Shown here in pieces: positions 36,073 to 45,351 of a stretch of 64,000 nucleotides of DNA (positions within the stretch are counted from its first letter, which is position 1; each line of letters opens with the position of its first letter). The position numbers and the translations under genes were made by a program. The stretch lies in contig JAYTWR010000064.1 of the NCBI GenBank assembly GCA_043743335.1, positions 4,943-68,942 of the forward strand, in the 5' to 3' direction. Source of the DNA: UBA5216 sp043743335. Lineage in GTDB: Bacteria; Pseudomonadota; Gammaproteobacteria; Burkholderiales; SG8-41. The notes beneath the pieces are model-generated. The model was not told the DNA's origin, ran no database searches, and was given only the letters and a program-made list of their open reading frames with translations.

Positions 36073-36876
36073 ATGACTGCGCACGAACATCTGGATCCAC
36101 TGGTTATTGGCGGCACAGCCTACGCCTCACGCCTGCTGGTGGGCACGGGCAAGTACAAGGATTTCGCCGAGACGCGCGCAGCGGTTGACGCCAGCGGCGC
36201 GCAAATCATTACCGTGGCCATACGCCGCACCAACATCGGCCAGAACCCGAACGAACCCAGCTTGCTGGAAGCGCTACCGCCGTCAAAATTTACCCTGCTG
36301 CCGAACACGGCCGGTTGCTACAGCGCCGACGAAGCCGTGCGCACCCTGCGTCTCGCGCGTGAGCTGCTCGACGGGCACGATCTGGTCAAACTCGAAGTGT
36401 TGGGCGATCCCCAAACGCTGTATCCCAACGTGGTCGAAACCATCGCTGCCGCCAAAACGCTGGTGAAAGACGGCTTCAAGGTCATGGTTTACACCTCGGA
36501 TGATCCCATCATCGCGAAACAGCTTGAAGAAATCGGCTGCGTTGCGGTGATGCCGCTGGCGTCGTTGATCGGTTCCGGCATGGGCATTTTGAATCCGTGG
36601 AATCTGCAAATCATTATCGAGAACGCCAAAGTGCCGGTGGTGGTTGATGCTGGCGTCGGCACGGCGTCCGACGCTACCATCGCCATGGAACTCGGCTGCG
36701 ACGCTGTGCTGATGAACACCGCGATCGCCGCCGCCAAAGACCCGGTGTTGATGGCCTCAGCCATGCGCAAGGCCGTCGAAGCCGGGCGCGATGCGTGGCG
36801 CGCCGGGCGCATGCCGAAGAAGCTGTATTGCGCGTCGCCCAGCTCGCCTACCGGCGGCATGATCGGCAAGGTATGA
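36073..36876 (+). CDS. thiG: Thiazole synthase ThiG
   Basis: A 267-residue TIM-barrel enzyme that joins deoxyxylulose phosphate, dehydroglycine and ThiS thiocarboxylate to form the thiazole of thiamine. The conserved Lys is in DLVKLEVLGD, and the phosphate-binding segments VDAGVGTASDA and LMNTAIAAAKDP are clear. It is directly downstream of thiS. An interspersed element begins right after its TGA. Confidence 0.95.
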   Translation: MTAHEHLDPLVIGGTAYASRLLVGTGKYKDFAETRAAVDASGAQIITVAIRRTNIGQNPNEPSLLEALPPSKFTLLPNTAGCYSADEAVRTLRLARELLDGHDLVKLEVLGDPQTLYPNVVETIAAAKTLVKDGFKVMVYTSDDPIIAKQLEEIGCVAVMPLASLIGSGMGILNPWNLQIIIENAKVPVVVDAGVGTASDATIAMELGCDAVLMNTAIAAAKDPVLMASAMRKAVEAGRDAWRAGRMPKKLYCASPSSPTGGMIGKV

Positions 36877-36904
36877 AAAATAATCAATAAAATCAATTAG
36901 TTAC
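36877..36904 (-). repeat. A+T-rich interspersed element between thiG and trmB
   Basis: Minus-strand reading GTAACTAATTGATTTTATTG, then ATTATTTT. It begins right after the thiG stop, and its TAG (36898-36900) closes the trmB frame upstream. Confidence 0.85.
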
Positions 36905-36948
36905 AAAGAATCGCCATTATAGAAGCGCCACGCCACATCCGCAGCTAC

Positions 36949-37590
36949 GTGCTGCGCCAGGGCCGTGTGTCCAACGCGCAGCAGCGTGCGGTTGAGGCAC
37001 TGCTGCCGCGCTATGGCATCAATTTTTCGGCGGCATCGCTCGATCTCAACCTAGCCTTCGGTCGCGTTGCGCCGAAAATTCTCGAAATCGGTTTTGGCAT
37101 GGGTGACACCACCGCCGAACTCGCAGCGGCGCATCCACAAAACGATTACCTCGGCATTGAGGTTCACACGCCCGGCGTCGGCAATTTGCTGAAACGCATC
37201 GACACGCAGGCGCTGACCAATGTGCGCATCATCCAACACGACGCCGTCGAAGTGCTCAAGCACATGATCGCGGATGCGAGCCTCGACGGCATTCACATTT
37301 TTTTCCCTGACCCTTGGCCCAAAAAGCGCCACCACAAGCGACGCCTGATTCAGCCGCCGTTGGTGTCAACACTCGCCGGCAAACTGAACGCGGGGGGTTA
37401 CCTGCATGCCGCCACGGACTGGCACGAGTACGCCGAACAAATTCTTGCCGTGTTCAACGCCGATCCCTCACTCGGCAACACCGCCACCGGCTATGCGCCG
37501 CGCCCCGCCTACCGCCCGCTAACCAAATTCGAGGCGCGCGGCCTGAAGCTCGGCCACGGCGTGTGGGATATTATTTTCAAGCGCCAGTAA
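36949..37590 (+). CDS. trmB: tRNA (guanine-N7) methyltransferase TrmB
   Basis: A SAM-dependent methyltransferase that makes m7G46 in tRNA. The SAM motif EIGFGMGD and the TrmB signature FPDPWPKKRHHKRRLIQP are present. The first standard start is GTG at 36949, but this cuts the conserved IRSYVLRQG segment in two: the homologous frame continues back to about 36916, where only ATT or ATA codons are available after AAAGA. A non-standard ATT start is possible. It ends the thiS-thiG-trmB run. Confidence 0.9.
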   Translation: MLRQGRVSNAQQRAVEALLPRYGINFSAASLDLNLAFGRVAPKILEIGFGMGDTTAELAAAHPQNDYLGIEVHTPGVGNLLKRIDTQALTNVRIIQHDAVEVLKHMIADASLDGIHIFFPDPWPKKRHHKRRLIQPPLVSTLAGKLNAGGYLHAATDWHEYAEQILAVFNADPSLGNTATGYAPRPAYRPLTKFEARGLKLGHGVWDIIFKRQ

Positions 37591-37614
37591 CGCAGCTAAC
37601 CGGCGACAGCCCGG

Positions 37615-39753
37615 CTAGCCGCTGTGCGCGAACGACACATCTGGCGCGTCGCCCTCTGCGCTGGATTGCGCATGCGCCTTCAAAAAGACGCGCAAGGCCA
37701 CAGGATCAATCGGTCGTGAAAAGTAGTAGCCCTGAATTTCATCGCAGGCGTTTTCGCGCAGAAAATTGAGCTGCTCCACGGTTTCCACACCTTCTGCGAT
37801 CACGCGTAACTCCATCGCGTGCCCCAACTGAATCACCGCGCGTGCAATCGCCGCGCCGTCGCTGGAAGAATTCACTTCGCGCGTGAACGATTGGTCAATC
37901 TTCAAGCGGTCTATCGGAAAACGCCGCAGATAACTCAGGCTCGAATAGCCGGTACCAAAATCGTCGATTGCCATCATCAAACCCAGACTTTTTAGTTCCT
38001 TGAGTTTGGCAACGACGGAATCCACGTCCTTCATCGCCAGACCTTCAGTGATTTCCAGTTCGAGATGCTTTGGGTCGAGCCCGGTGCGTGCCAGAATGGC
38101 CGCCACTTTCGGTATCAACTGGGCGTCCCGAAACTGGCGCGGCGACAGATTCACCGCCACATGACCGATAGCGAACCCTTCATCCAGCAGCGCCTTGGTT
38201 TCGCGGCAGGCTTCTTCCATCACCCAACTGCCGATGCCGACGATCAATTCGCTATCCTCGGCCACCGGAATGAAACGCCCCGGCGACACCATGCCCATTT
38301 CGGGATGCTGCCAGCGCACCAGCGCTTCGATGCCGATGCAACGGCCGTCGCGGGCGTCTACCTGCGGTTGATACAACAGCAGCAATTCGCCGTTGTCAAC
38401 GGCGCGCCGTAGATTCGCCTCCATGTACAAACGTTCTTCGGTGTAACGGTCGCTGTCGGCGGAATAAAAATAATGGCAATCGCCGCCCAGCGTACGTGCG
38501 TGACGCATCGCGGTGTCCGCGCGGCGTAGCAGTGTTTCCGGATCCGGCCCGTCGGCGGGAAAGAGTGCGCAACCGACGCTGCACGTCACCACCACCTCTT
38601 GCGTGCCGATCATGAACGGCGTGCGCATCGCATACAGCACGCGCCGCATGGCCTGTGCCGCGCCACCCAGACTGTCGATGTCAATCAGCGTCATGGCGAA
38701 TGAATCCGCGCCCAACCGCGCCACGGAATCGTGATCGCGCAGGGTGCCCCGCAGACGCACAGCAACGCCTTTCAGCAACACATCGCCCGCATCGTGCCCC
38801 AGGCTCTGGTTGACGTATTTGAAGTGATCCACGTTGACCACGAAAGTCGCGACCATGCGGTCATAGCGCTGGCCGTAGGCAATGCCGTGCCGCAGATGAT
38901 CCACCAGCAATGGACGATTCGCCACGCCCGTCAACGCATCGTGCGTCTCGCGGCGCACCATCTCGTCGAGGTAATACCGCGTCTGCGTGAAATCCGTTAC
39001 CGTGCCCACCAGCGACGTCACTTCGCCTGTAGCGTTGGACAGGGCCACGCCACATTCGGTCACCCAACGCGGCGTAGCGTCTGGCGAAATAATCCGGTAC
39101 TCCACGTTATAGGCAGCACCGCGCGCCAGTTGGTTTTGCACATCCAGGCGGGCCATTTCACAGTCTTCGGGCGCGATGATCGATGCCCAAGTGCGCACCG
39201 CGCTGTCGATAAAATCCGCCGCCAAATACCCCGTCAGCCCAAGGCAGCCATCGCTGACAAACTGCATGCGCCAATGGTCATCCGGCGTACGCTGATACAC
39301 GGCGAGCGGCAAGTTCGCCATCAGCATCGACAGCCGACGTTCTTTCTCGCGCAGTAGCGCGTGGCGCGCGACTTCCCCGGTGATGTCAACGGCCATCCCC
39401 AAGGTGCCCGCCACGCCACTCTCTCCGTCGAGCAGTGCAATGCGATGCGTCGCGTAGTGACGCGACTCGCCTGCCGGATTAAACACAGACAGTTCGCCGC
39501 GCTTCCCGCCACGCGAGGCAGTAATCTCGCGGTCTTCCTGCAGTGACTGTTCCGCTAGCTCGAGCGGGAACAAATTGAAGTCGGTGACATCGACAATGTC
39601 GATGTCAGCACCGCCGGTCTGAAACGCACACAGCCGGCGAAAGGCGCTGTTCACCACCACATAGCGATGCCCGGCGTCTTTCACCCATGCCGGATCCGGC
39701 AGCGCTTCAAGAAAGCTGCCCGAAATGGTCTGCGCAAGGCTATTGATATCCAT
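37615..39753 (-). CDS. PAS-GGDEF-EAL c-di-GMP phosphodiesterase
   Basis: A 712-residue signalling protein without membrane segments. Two PAS domains (about residues 10-130 and 150-265) are followed by a GGDEF domain (270-440) and an EAL domain (450-700). In the GGDEF domain the signature reads GADSF, so cyclase activity is unlikely. The EAL domain is canonical: IEALVRW, NLSPRQF, ELEITE, DDFGTGYSSL and AEGVET. It should hydrolyse c-di-GMP in response to a PAS-sensed signal. The gene converges with trmB. Confidence 0.92.
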   Translation of the reverse strand: MDINSLAQTISGSFLEALPDPAWVKDAGHRYVVVNSAFRRLCAFQTGGADIDIVDVTDFNLFPLELAEQSLQEDREITASRGGKRGELSVFNPAGESRHYATHRIALLDGESGVAGTLGMAVDITGEVARHALLREKERRLSMLMANLPLAVYQRTPDDHWRMQFVSDGCLGLTGYLAADFIDSAVRTWASIIAPEDCEMARLDVQNQLARGAAYNVEYRIISPDATPRWVTECGVALSNATGEVTSLVGTVTDFTQTRYYLDEMVRRETHDALTGVANRPLLVDHLRHGIAYGQRYDRMVATFVVNVDHFKYVNQSLGHDAGDVLLKGVAVRLRGTLRDHDSVARLGADSFAMTLIDIDSLGGAAQAMRRVLYAMRTPFMIGTQEVVVTCSVGCALFPADGPDPETLLRRADTAMRHARTLGGDCHYFYSADSDRYTEERLYMEANLRRAVDNGELLLLYQPQVDARDGRCIGIEALVRWQHPEMGMVSPGRFIPVAEDSELIVGIGSWVMEEACRETKALLDEGFAIGHVAVNLSPRQFRDAQLIPKVAAILARTGLDPKHLELEITEGLAMKDVDSVVAKLKELKSLGLMMAIDDFGTGYSSLSYLRRFPIDRLKIDQSFTREVNSSSDGAAIARAVIQLGHAMELRVIAEGVETVEQLNFLRENACDEIQGYYFSRPIDPVALRVFLKAHAQSSAEGDAPDVSFAHSG

Positions 39754-39779
39754 AACTCGACTGACTGCTGCTCCTGTGC

Positions 39780-39802
39780 GTACCGGGCGTACCGGGCGTA
39801 CG
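39780..39802. repeat. Short tandem repeat (9-mer)
   Basis: GTACCGGGC occurs twice in tandem, followed by GTACGC, in the gap between the EAL gene and the Bug receptor gene. Confidence 0.6.
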
Positions 39803-39809
39803 CTAGAAA

Positions 39810-40784
39810 CTACTCAACCCGGATGTTGGCTTCCTTGATGAGCTTGCCCCAGCGCGCGGTTTCGCTCGCCATGAACGTAGTGAACTCTTCCGGCGTACTG
39901 GTAATGGCGGCCACGCCCAGCTCGCCGAGGCGGGCCTTGACGTTTTGCGTGCCGAGCGCCTTGATCAAATCGGCGTTGACCTTGTCGATAATGGGCCGCG
40001 GCACGCCGTTCGGAAACAAAATGCCCCACCAGTTCACCGCAGCAAAGCCTTGCAAGCCGCTTTCTGCGAGCGTGGGCAATTCAGGCGTGAACGGCCAACG
40101 CTGTTCGCTGGTAACAGCCAGCGCGCGCAGTTTGTTGGTTTTCATGGCCTGCATGGCGGGCAGCGCGTCGGAAAACATGGTGGTGATTTGACCGCCCATG
40201 AGATCGGTAATCGCCAGCGCGTTGCCTTTGTAGGGCACCGTAATCATTTTCACCCCGGCAATGCGCTGGAACATTTCGCCGGCAAAATGCGACATGCTGC
40301 CTGGCCCGCTGGTGCCGTAGGTGAGTTCACCGGGGCGCGCTTTGGCCAGCGCCACCAAATCTTTCGCGTTTTTCACCGGCAGGGTCGCGGGCACGACCAA
40401 AATATTGGCCGAGATGGTGATGCGTGACACCGGCGCGAAATCTTTACGCCAGTCGTAGTTCACCTTCGCCAGCAGCGGTTTGGCGACCACCGGCCCAAAG
40501 TTGCCGAGCAAAAAGGTGTAACCGTCGGCGGGCTGCTTGGAGGCATACTCCATGCCGATGGAACCATCTGCGCCGGGACGTGATTCCACCACGACCTGCT
40601 GCCCCCAATACTCGCCCAACTGCTGGCCAATAATGCGCGCCATCACGTCAGAACTACCGCCGGCAGGATACGTCACAATAAAGCGCACCAGCTTGTTGGG
40701 ATACGACTGCGCGAACGACGCGCCGCCATGGATTAACAATGCCGCAGCCACGCCGCGCAATACGCTATTTTTAATGCCCGCCAT
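39810..40784 (-). CDS. Bug/TctC-family periplasmic solute-binding protein
   Basis: A 324-residue receptor. A signal peptide (residues 1-23, cleavage near SFAQS) is followed by YPNKLVRFIVTYPAGGSSDV and VVESRPGADGSIGMEY. The ATG at 40784 is preferred over GTG at 40787. It stands alone between hemW and the EAL gene and has no transporter subunits nearby. The ligand is unknown. Confidence 0.9.
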   Translation of the reverse strand: MAGIKNSVLRGVAAALLIHGGASFAQSYPNKLVRFIVTYPAGGSSDVMARIIGQQLGEYWGQQVVVESRPGADGSIGMEYASKQPADGYTFLLGNFGPVVAKPLLAKVNYDWRKDFAPVSRITISANILVVPATLPVKNAKDLVALAKARPGELTYGTSGPGSMSHFAGEMFQRIAGVKMITVPYKGNALAITDLMGGQITTMFSDALPAMQAMKTNKLRALAVTSEQRWPFTPELPTLAESGLQGFAAVNWWGILFPNGVPRPIIDKVNADLIKALGTQNVKARLGELGVAAITSTPEEFTTFMASETARWGKLIKEANIRVE

Positions 40785-40834
40785 CACAGCCCCCCGATTG
40801 TTACAAGATGATTACACAATGGTATGAATGATTA

Positions 40835-40865
40835 CAAGTTATTGTATTTATTCACGAATTTTATC
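40835..40865 (+). repeat. Diverged copy of the A+T-rich interspersed element
   Basis: Reads CAAGTTATTGTATTTATTC, then ACGAATTTTATC; about 21 of 27 bases match the copy at 60024. It adjoins the hemW stop, the usual position for this element. Confidence 0.45.
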
Positions 40866-42072
40866 ATACCCCTTTCGGCTTTTCCGGCAAAAACAGTTGC
40901 AACAACTCGTTCAAAAAGCGCCGTCCCAGCAGCGTCGGGGTGACGCGCTGGTGATCGCGCGTGATGAACAGCCGTCGCTCGGCCGCTTCCAGCGGCTTGA
41001 GCAAGGCCGTCAACGGCACGCCCGCGCGCTCGGCGATGAGGCTCACATCAAAACCATGACTGAGCCGCAGCGCGTTCATCATGAACTCAAAGCCCACCTC
41101 TGCAGCGGTGACCGTGGTAGACGTTTGCACCGCGTTGCCGGCGTGTGCCGCGTCCATGAACTGTGCCGGCTGGCGAAAGCGCGCCTCGCGCGTGATGCCT
41201 GCGTGTGAGGTGATTTTGCCGTGCGCACCGGCACCGATACCGATGTAGTCGCCGAACAACCAGTAATTCAAATTGTGCTTGCAGCGCGCACCCGGCTGGG
41301 CGAACGCGGACGTCTCGTAATTTTCATAACCGTGCTCAGCCAGACGCGCTTCAATGGCCACCTGCATGTCGGCGGATACATCATCATCCGGCAGGGGCGG
41401 CGGATAGCGGTGAAACAGTGTGTTGGGCTCCAGCGTCAGGTGGTACGCCGACAAGTGCGGCGGATCGAACGCCAGCGCCGCGTCGATATCTGCCAGCGCT
41501 TCGGCGGGCGTTTGCCGCGGCAAACCGTACATCACGTCTAAATTGAAATTTTCAAAGTGCGCGCGGGCGATGCTGATAGCGCGTTGGGCTTCAGCGTCGT
41601 CGTGAATGCGGCCCAGCGCTTTGAGGTGCCGCGGATTGAAACTCTGTATGCCCAGTGACAGCCGGTTGACGCCCGCCGCACGGTAATCACGAAAGCGTTC
41701 CGCCTCTACGGTGCCAGGGTTGGCCTCCAGCGTAATTTCCGCATCCGGCGCGAGAGGCATGCGCGCGCGCACCGCCGCCAGAATCTGATCGACCGCCGCG
41801 CCCGATAGCAAACTCGGTGTGCCACCGCCGAAAAAAACCGTGCTGATACGGCGCCCCCACACCCGCGGTAAAGTCTGCTCGAAATCCGCGATCAACGCAG
41901 CAACGTAGTTCTGCTCCGGAATGGCCGACCCGCTACCTTTTACTTCATGCGAATTGAAATCACAGTACGGGCACTTGCGCACACACCACGGGATGTGGAT
42001 GTACAGCGACAGCGGCGGCAACGCGGTGAAGCGTAAATCGGCGCGCGACTTGAGCGGTAAAGCGATACTCAA
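40864..42072 (-). CDS. hemW: Radical SAM haem chaperone HemW-like protein
   Basis: A 402-residue radical SAM protein. The cluster cysteines are C30, C34 and C37 in CVRKCPYCDF, and the HemW N- and C-terminal domains are complete. HemW is a haem chaperone, often misannotated as oxygen-independent coproporphyrinogen oxidase; the extra Cys of true HemN is replaced by the DFNSH pattern. It follows rdgB by three bases in the rph-rdgB-hemW run. Confidence 0.92.
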   Translation of the reverse strand: MSIALPLKSRADLRFTALPPLSLYIHIPWCVRKCPYCDFNSHEVKGSGSAIPEQNYVAALIADFEQTLPRVWGRRISTVFFGGGTPSLLSGAAVDQILAAVRARMPLAPDAEITLEANPGTVEAERFRDYRAAGVNRLSLGIQSFNPRHLKALGRIHDDAEAQRAISIARAHFENFNLDVMYGLPRQTPAEALADIDAALAFDPPHLSAYHLTLEPNTLFHRYPPPLPDDDVSADMQVAIEARLAEHGYENYETSAFAQPGARCKHNLNYWLFGDYIGIGAGAHGKITSHAGITREARFRQPAQFMDAAHAGNAVQTSTTVTAAEVGFEFMMNALRLSHGFDVSLIAERAGVPLTALLKPLEAAERRLFITRDHQRVTPTLLGRRFLNELLQLFLPEKPKGV

Positions 42073-42075
42073 GGG

Positions 42076-42681
42076 TCAACCTTCGCGCAGCAGTGCCGCA
42101 AGACGGGCTATGGCCAGACCGCGGTGGCTGATGTGGTTTTTTTCGTGTGCAGACAGTTCGGCTGCCGTCTTTTTTAACGCGGGTACATAGAAATACGGGT
42201 CGTAGCCAAAGCCGCCGTCACCCCGCGGCGTGCTGATGATTTCGCCTTGCCAGCGGCCCTCAGCAATCAGCGGCTCCGGGTCATCCGCATGGCGCACCAG
42301 CACGATCACACAGGTGTAGTGCGCGCGGCGGTCAGCGCTGTCGGCCAATGCCGCGATCAATTTTGTGTTGTTGCGCGCATCTTGCGTATCGCGATCTGCG
42401 GCCCGCTCGGAGAAGCGCGCGGAATGCACGCCCGGCGCACCGCCCAGTGCCGCCACGCAAATGCCTGAATCGTCCGCGAACGCTGGCAAGGCCGACGCGC
42501 GACTGGCGTGCCGCGCCTTGGCCAATGCGTTTTCAACAAAGGTGGCGTGCGGCTCTTCCGCCTCGCTGATGCCCAACTCGGACTGCGAGACGAGGGTCAC
42601 GCCCAGCGGCTCGCACAGTTGGCGAAATTCGCGCAACTTGCCGGGGTTGCCGGAGGCCAAAACCAGTTGGCGAATGACCAC
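42076..42681 (-). CDS. rdgB: XTP/dITP diphosphatase RdgB
   Basis: A 201-residue HAM1-like pyrophosphatase that removes deaminated purine nucleotides. Motifs LASGNPGKLREF, FADDSGICV, and GDGGFGYDPYF with the late SHRGLA are present. The start is GTG at 42681; no ATG is in place. It follows rph by 14 bases. Confidence 0.93.
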   Translation of the reverse strand: MVIRQLVLASGNPGKLREFRQLCEPLGVTLVSQSELGISEAEEPHATFVENALAKARHASRASALPAFADDSGICVAALGGAPGVHSARFSERAADRDTQDARNNTKLIAALADSADRRAHYTCVIVLVRHADDPEPLIAEGRWQGEIISTPRGDGGFGYDPYFYVPALKKTAAELSAHEKNHISHRGLAIARLAALLREG

Positions 42682-42695
42682 AATGAGTTACAACG

Positions 42696-43421
42696 CTACA
42701 CCGCTGCCAGCGCCACACGCTGCGCCGCAATCAACTGGCGTATACCGTTCTGCGCCAATTCAATCAGCACGTCCATTTCCGCGCGCGAAAACGGCGCACC
42801 TTCGGCTGTGCCTTGCACTTCAATCATGCCGCCGCTGCCGGTCATCACCACATTCATGTCGGTATCGCAGGTGGAATCTTCGGCGTAATCCAGATCCAGC
42901 AGCGGCGTGCCGGCGTGAATGCCTACCGACACTGCCGCCACGTGATCCTTAATGGGCGAGGCGGCAATGAGCTGCTTTGCCAGCAAGCCATTCACCGCGT
43001 CTTGCAGCGCAACGAAAGCACCGGTGATGCTGGCGGTGCGCGTGCCGCCGTCGGCCTGCAACACATCGCAATCCAGATGGATCGAGCGCGCACCCAGCGC
43101 ATGCAAATCCACCACGGCGCGTAGCGAGCGCCCGATCAGGCGTTGGATTTCCTGTGTGCGGCCCGATTGCTTGCCGCGCGCCGCCTCGCGATCCGACCGT
43201 GTGTGCGTAGCACGCGGCAGCATGCCGTATTCGGCCGTCACCCAGCCTTGCGTGGTGCCGCGCAAATGCGGTGGCTGCTTTTCTAGCACACTGGCGGTGC
43301 ACAGCACTTTGGTGTTGCCGCTTTCAATCAGCACCGAGCCTTCGGCGTGACAGGTAAAACGGCGCGTGATGCGAATTTCCCGCAAGGCGTCGGGTTTTCT
43401 ACCGCTGAGGCGTGTGCTCAT
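42696..43421 (-). CDS. rph: Ribonuclease PH
   Basis: A 241-residue phosphorolytic 3' exonuclease that matures tRNA ends. It has the family start RKPDALREIRITR, the phosphate-binding segment GRTQEIQRLIGRSLRA and DCDVLQADGGTRTASITGA. The start at 43421 (MSTRLSGRKP) is chosen for the GGGAAG six bases before it. It is divergent from yicC. Confidence 0.95.
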   Translation of the reverse strand: MSTRLSGRKPDALREIRITRRFTCHAEGSVLIESGNTKVLCTASVLEKQPPHLRGTTQGWVTAEYGMLPRATHTRSDREAARGKQSGRTQEIQRLIGRSLRAVVDLHALGARSIHLDCDVLQADGGTRTASITGAFVALQDAVNGLLAKQLIAASPIKDHVAAVSVGIHAGTPLLDLDYAEDSTCDTDMNVVMTGSGGMIEVQGTAEGAPFSRAEMDVLIELAQNGIRQLIAAQRVALAAV

Positions 43422-43469
43422 GCTATCTTCCCGGTTCAAATTTGACAGCGGATTATACGTGAGCGCCCT

Positions 43470-44351
43470 GTGAGCAACGCCCCCATCATTTACAGCATGA
43501 CCGGTTACGCCGCCGTCACCCGTGAGTTACCCAGTGGCACGCTGACGGTGGAAATCCGCGCTGTCAACAACCGCTACCTTGATATCCAGTTCCGCCTGCC
43601 GGAAGAATTGCGCGCGATTGAACCGGCGTTGCGCGAGCTGCTCGCGGCAAAATTAACGCGCGGCAAGATCGAATGCCGCATCGGCATTACCGCCGCCGCC
43701 GCAGCGCCGGTAGCCGCTGAATTGAATGAAGCGCTGTTGCAACAGCTCGCGGCGCTCAACGCGCAGGTGCTCAAAGCCTTGCCGCAGGCGGGCAGTTTGC
43801 GCGCGGCGGACGTGCTGCGCTGGCCCGGCATGCTGGGTGCAGACACGCTGTCTGCCGACTCGGTGCGCACGGCTTGTCGCGAACTCACGGCCCATGCGCT
43901 GGATGAATTCATGGCGGCGCGCGCGCGCGAAGGTGCCAAGCTGAAAGACGCCATCCTGCAACACGCCACCACCATTGAAGCGCGTGTCGCTGGCCTCGCG
44001 CCACGCATGCCAGCGGCCATTGCTGCATTTCAGGAAAAGCTCAATCAGCGCCTGAAAGACGCGCTGATGAACGCCGACGACGAGCGCATTCGTCAGGAAG
44101 TGGTGCTGTACGCGGGTAAAATTGACGTGGACGAGGAACTCACGCGACTGAAAGCCCACATGGGCGAATTGCGGCGTATCCTCAGCAAGGGCGGTGCGGT
44201 GGGTAAGCGGCTGGATTTTCTGATGCAGGAACTCAACCGCGAAGCCAACACGCTGGGTTCCAAAGCCGCTGATATCGAAATCACCCAAGCGTCGATGGAT
44301 TTAAAATTGCTGATCGAGCAAATGCGTGAACAAATTCAGAATCTTGAGTAA
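43470..44351 (+). CDS. YicC family endoribonuclease
   Basis: A 293-residue YicC-like protein. The N-terminal domain has SMTGYAAVTREL and EIRAVNNRYLDIQFRLPEEL, and the C-terminal DUF1732 part has GKRLDFLMQELNREANTLGS. In E. coli YicC cleaves the small RNA RyhB. The start appears to be GTG at 43470; an ATG at 43497 would cut off a conserved hydrophobic pair. It leads into gmk nine bases later. Confidence 0.92.
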   Translation: MSNAPIIYSMTGYAAVTRELPSGTLTVEIRAVNNRYLDIQFRLPEELRAIEPALRELLAAKLTRGKIECRIGITAAAAAPVAAELNEALLQQLAALNAQVLKALPQAGSLRAADVLRWPGMLGADTLSADSVRTACRELTAHALDEFMAARAREGAKLKDAILQHATTIEARVAGLAPRMPAAIAAFQEKLNQRLKDALMNADDERIRQEVVLYAGKIDVDEELTRLKAHMGELRRILSKGGAVGKRLDFLMQELNREANTLGSKAADIEITQASMDLKLLIEQMREQIQNLE

Positions 44352-44360
44352 ATCGTAATC

Positions 44361-44984
44361 GTGTCCGGCAACCTGCTCATCGTCAGCGCCCCTTCCGGCG
44401 CAGGAAAAACCAGCCTCGTCGCGGCTCTGTTGAAGCGCGACGCGCTGGTACGTAAATCGGTATCGTTCACCACACGCGCACCGCGCACGGGCGAGATCAA
44501 CGGTCGCCACTACAATTTTGTCAGCGTCACTGAATTCGAGCGCATGCGTGCGGCCCACGAGTTTGTCGAAAGCGCACAGGTGCATGGCAACCACTACGGT
44601 ACGTCACACACGTGGATGAGCGCACAGCTCGCGGGTGGGCAAGATATATTGCTCGAAATCGACTGGCAAGGTGCGGCCCAAGTGCGCCGGGTCAACCCTG
44701 CCGCGATCAGCATATTCATCCTGCCGCCGTCCTACGACATCCTGCAGGCGCGACTCACCGAGCGCGGCACCGACGCGCCGGACGTAATCGCCGAGCGGCT
44801 GCAAAATGCCCGTGAAGAAATCGCGCATCTCGTTGAATTTGATTATGTTATTATCAACCAAGCGTTTGATCGTGCAGCAGAGGAACTCGCTGCAATTGTG
44901 GTGGCCCAACGACTCAGGCGTGCCAACCAGCAGGCGCGCAGCCCAGCGCTCTTTGCTCAATTGCTCCATCCGGCGCGGCAATAG
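44361..44984 (+). CDS. gmk: Guanylate kinase
   Basis: A 207-residue GMP kinase. The P-loop SAPSGAGKTS is at residues 9-18, followed by SVSFTTRAPRTGEINGRHYN for GMP binding. The start is GTG at 44361. It lies between yicC and rpoZ, the usual order in this class. Confidence 0.95.
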   Translation: MSGNLLIVSAPSGAGKTSLVAALLKRDALVRKSVSFTTRAPRTGEINGRHYNFVSVTEFERMRAAHEFVESAQVHGNHYGTSHTWMSAQLAGGQDILLEIDWQGAAQVRRVNPAAISIFILPPSYDILQARLTERGTDAPDVIAERLQNAREEIAHLVEFDYVIINQAFDRAAEELAAIVVAQRLRRANQQARSPALFAQLLHPARQ

Positions 44985-45014
44985 TCACCCGGCGCACGAG
45001 CCGAATCACCCGGT

Positions 45015-45052
45015 CACCTAACTACCTAACTACCTAACCACGTAACCACGTA
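45015..45052. repeat. 8-bp tandem repeat in the gmk-rpoZ spacer
   Basis: Near-exact 8-mers in tandem (CACCTAAC, TACCTAAC twice, CACGTAAC, CACGTA). Copy number could vary and change the gmk-rpoZ spacing. Confidence 0.75.
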
Positions 45053-45077
45053 CTCGCACCTACAGGCGGATTTCACC

Positions 45078-45284
45078 ATGGCACGCATCACCGTTGAAGA
45101 TTGTTTGAAGTATTTCCCCAATCGTTTCGAACTGGCCTTGGCCGCGACCTACCGTGCGCGCCAGATCGCCAACGGCTCGCAGCCGATGATGGAAGCCAAT
45201 CGCGATAAGCCCACTGTGATCGCGCTGCGTGAAATGGCTGCCGGCAAGTACGGCCCGGAAATCCTAATAAAATCAGCGTCTTAG
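45078..45284 (+). CDS. rpoZ: DNA-directed RNA polymerase omega subunit
   Basis: A 68-residue omega subunit. MARITVEDCLKYFPNRFELA and ATYRARQIANG are the family core. In many proteobacteria omega forms one of the ppGpp sites on RNA polymerase, which suits its place directly before spoT. Confidence 0.96.
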   Translation: MARITVEDCLKYFPNRFELALAATYRARQIANGSQPMMEANRDKPTVIALREMAAGKYGPEILIKSAS

Positions 45285-45351
45285 CTGAAGCAGCCCTCCG
45301 GCGCATGATGCCTGCGGCGCAGTTCACTATCGTTTAAGTACGCATCCTGTC

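Noticed and set aside
45015..45052. CRISPR-like short repeats
   Set aside because: Units are 8 bases in direct tandem without spacers; this is a microsatellite. No CRISPR array was seen in the window.
45259..45280. CTAATAAAATCAGCG near the rpoZ end as another interspersed element
   Set aside because: Only a short core matches and it encodes the normal omega C-terminus.
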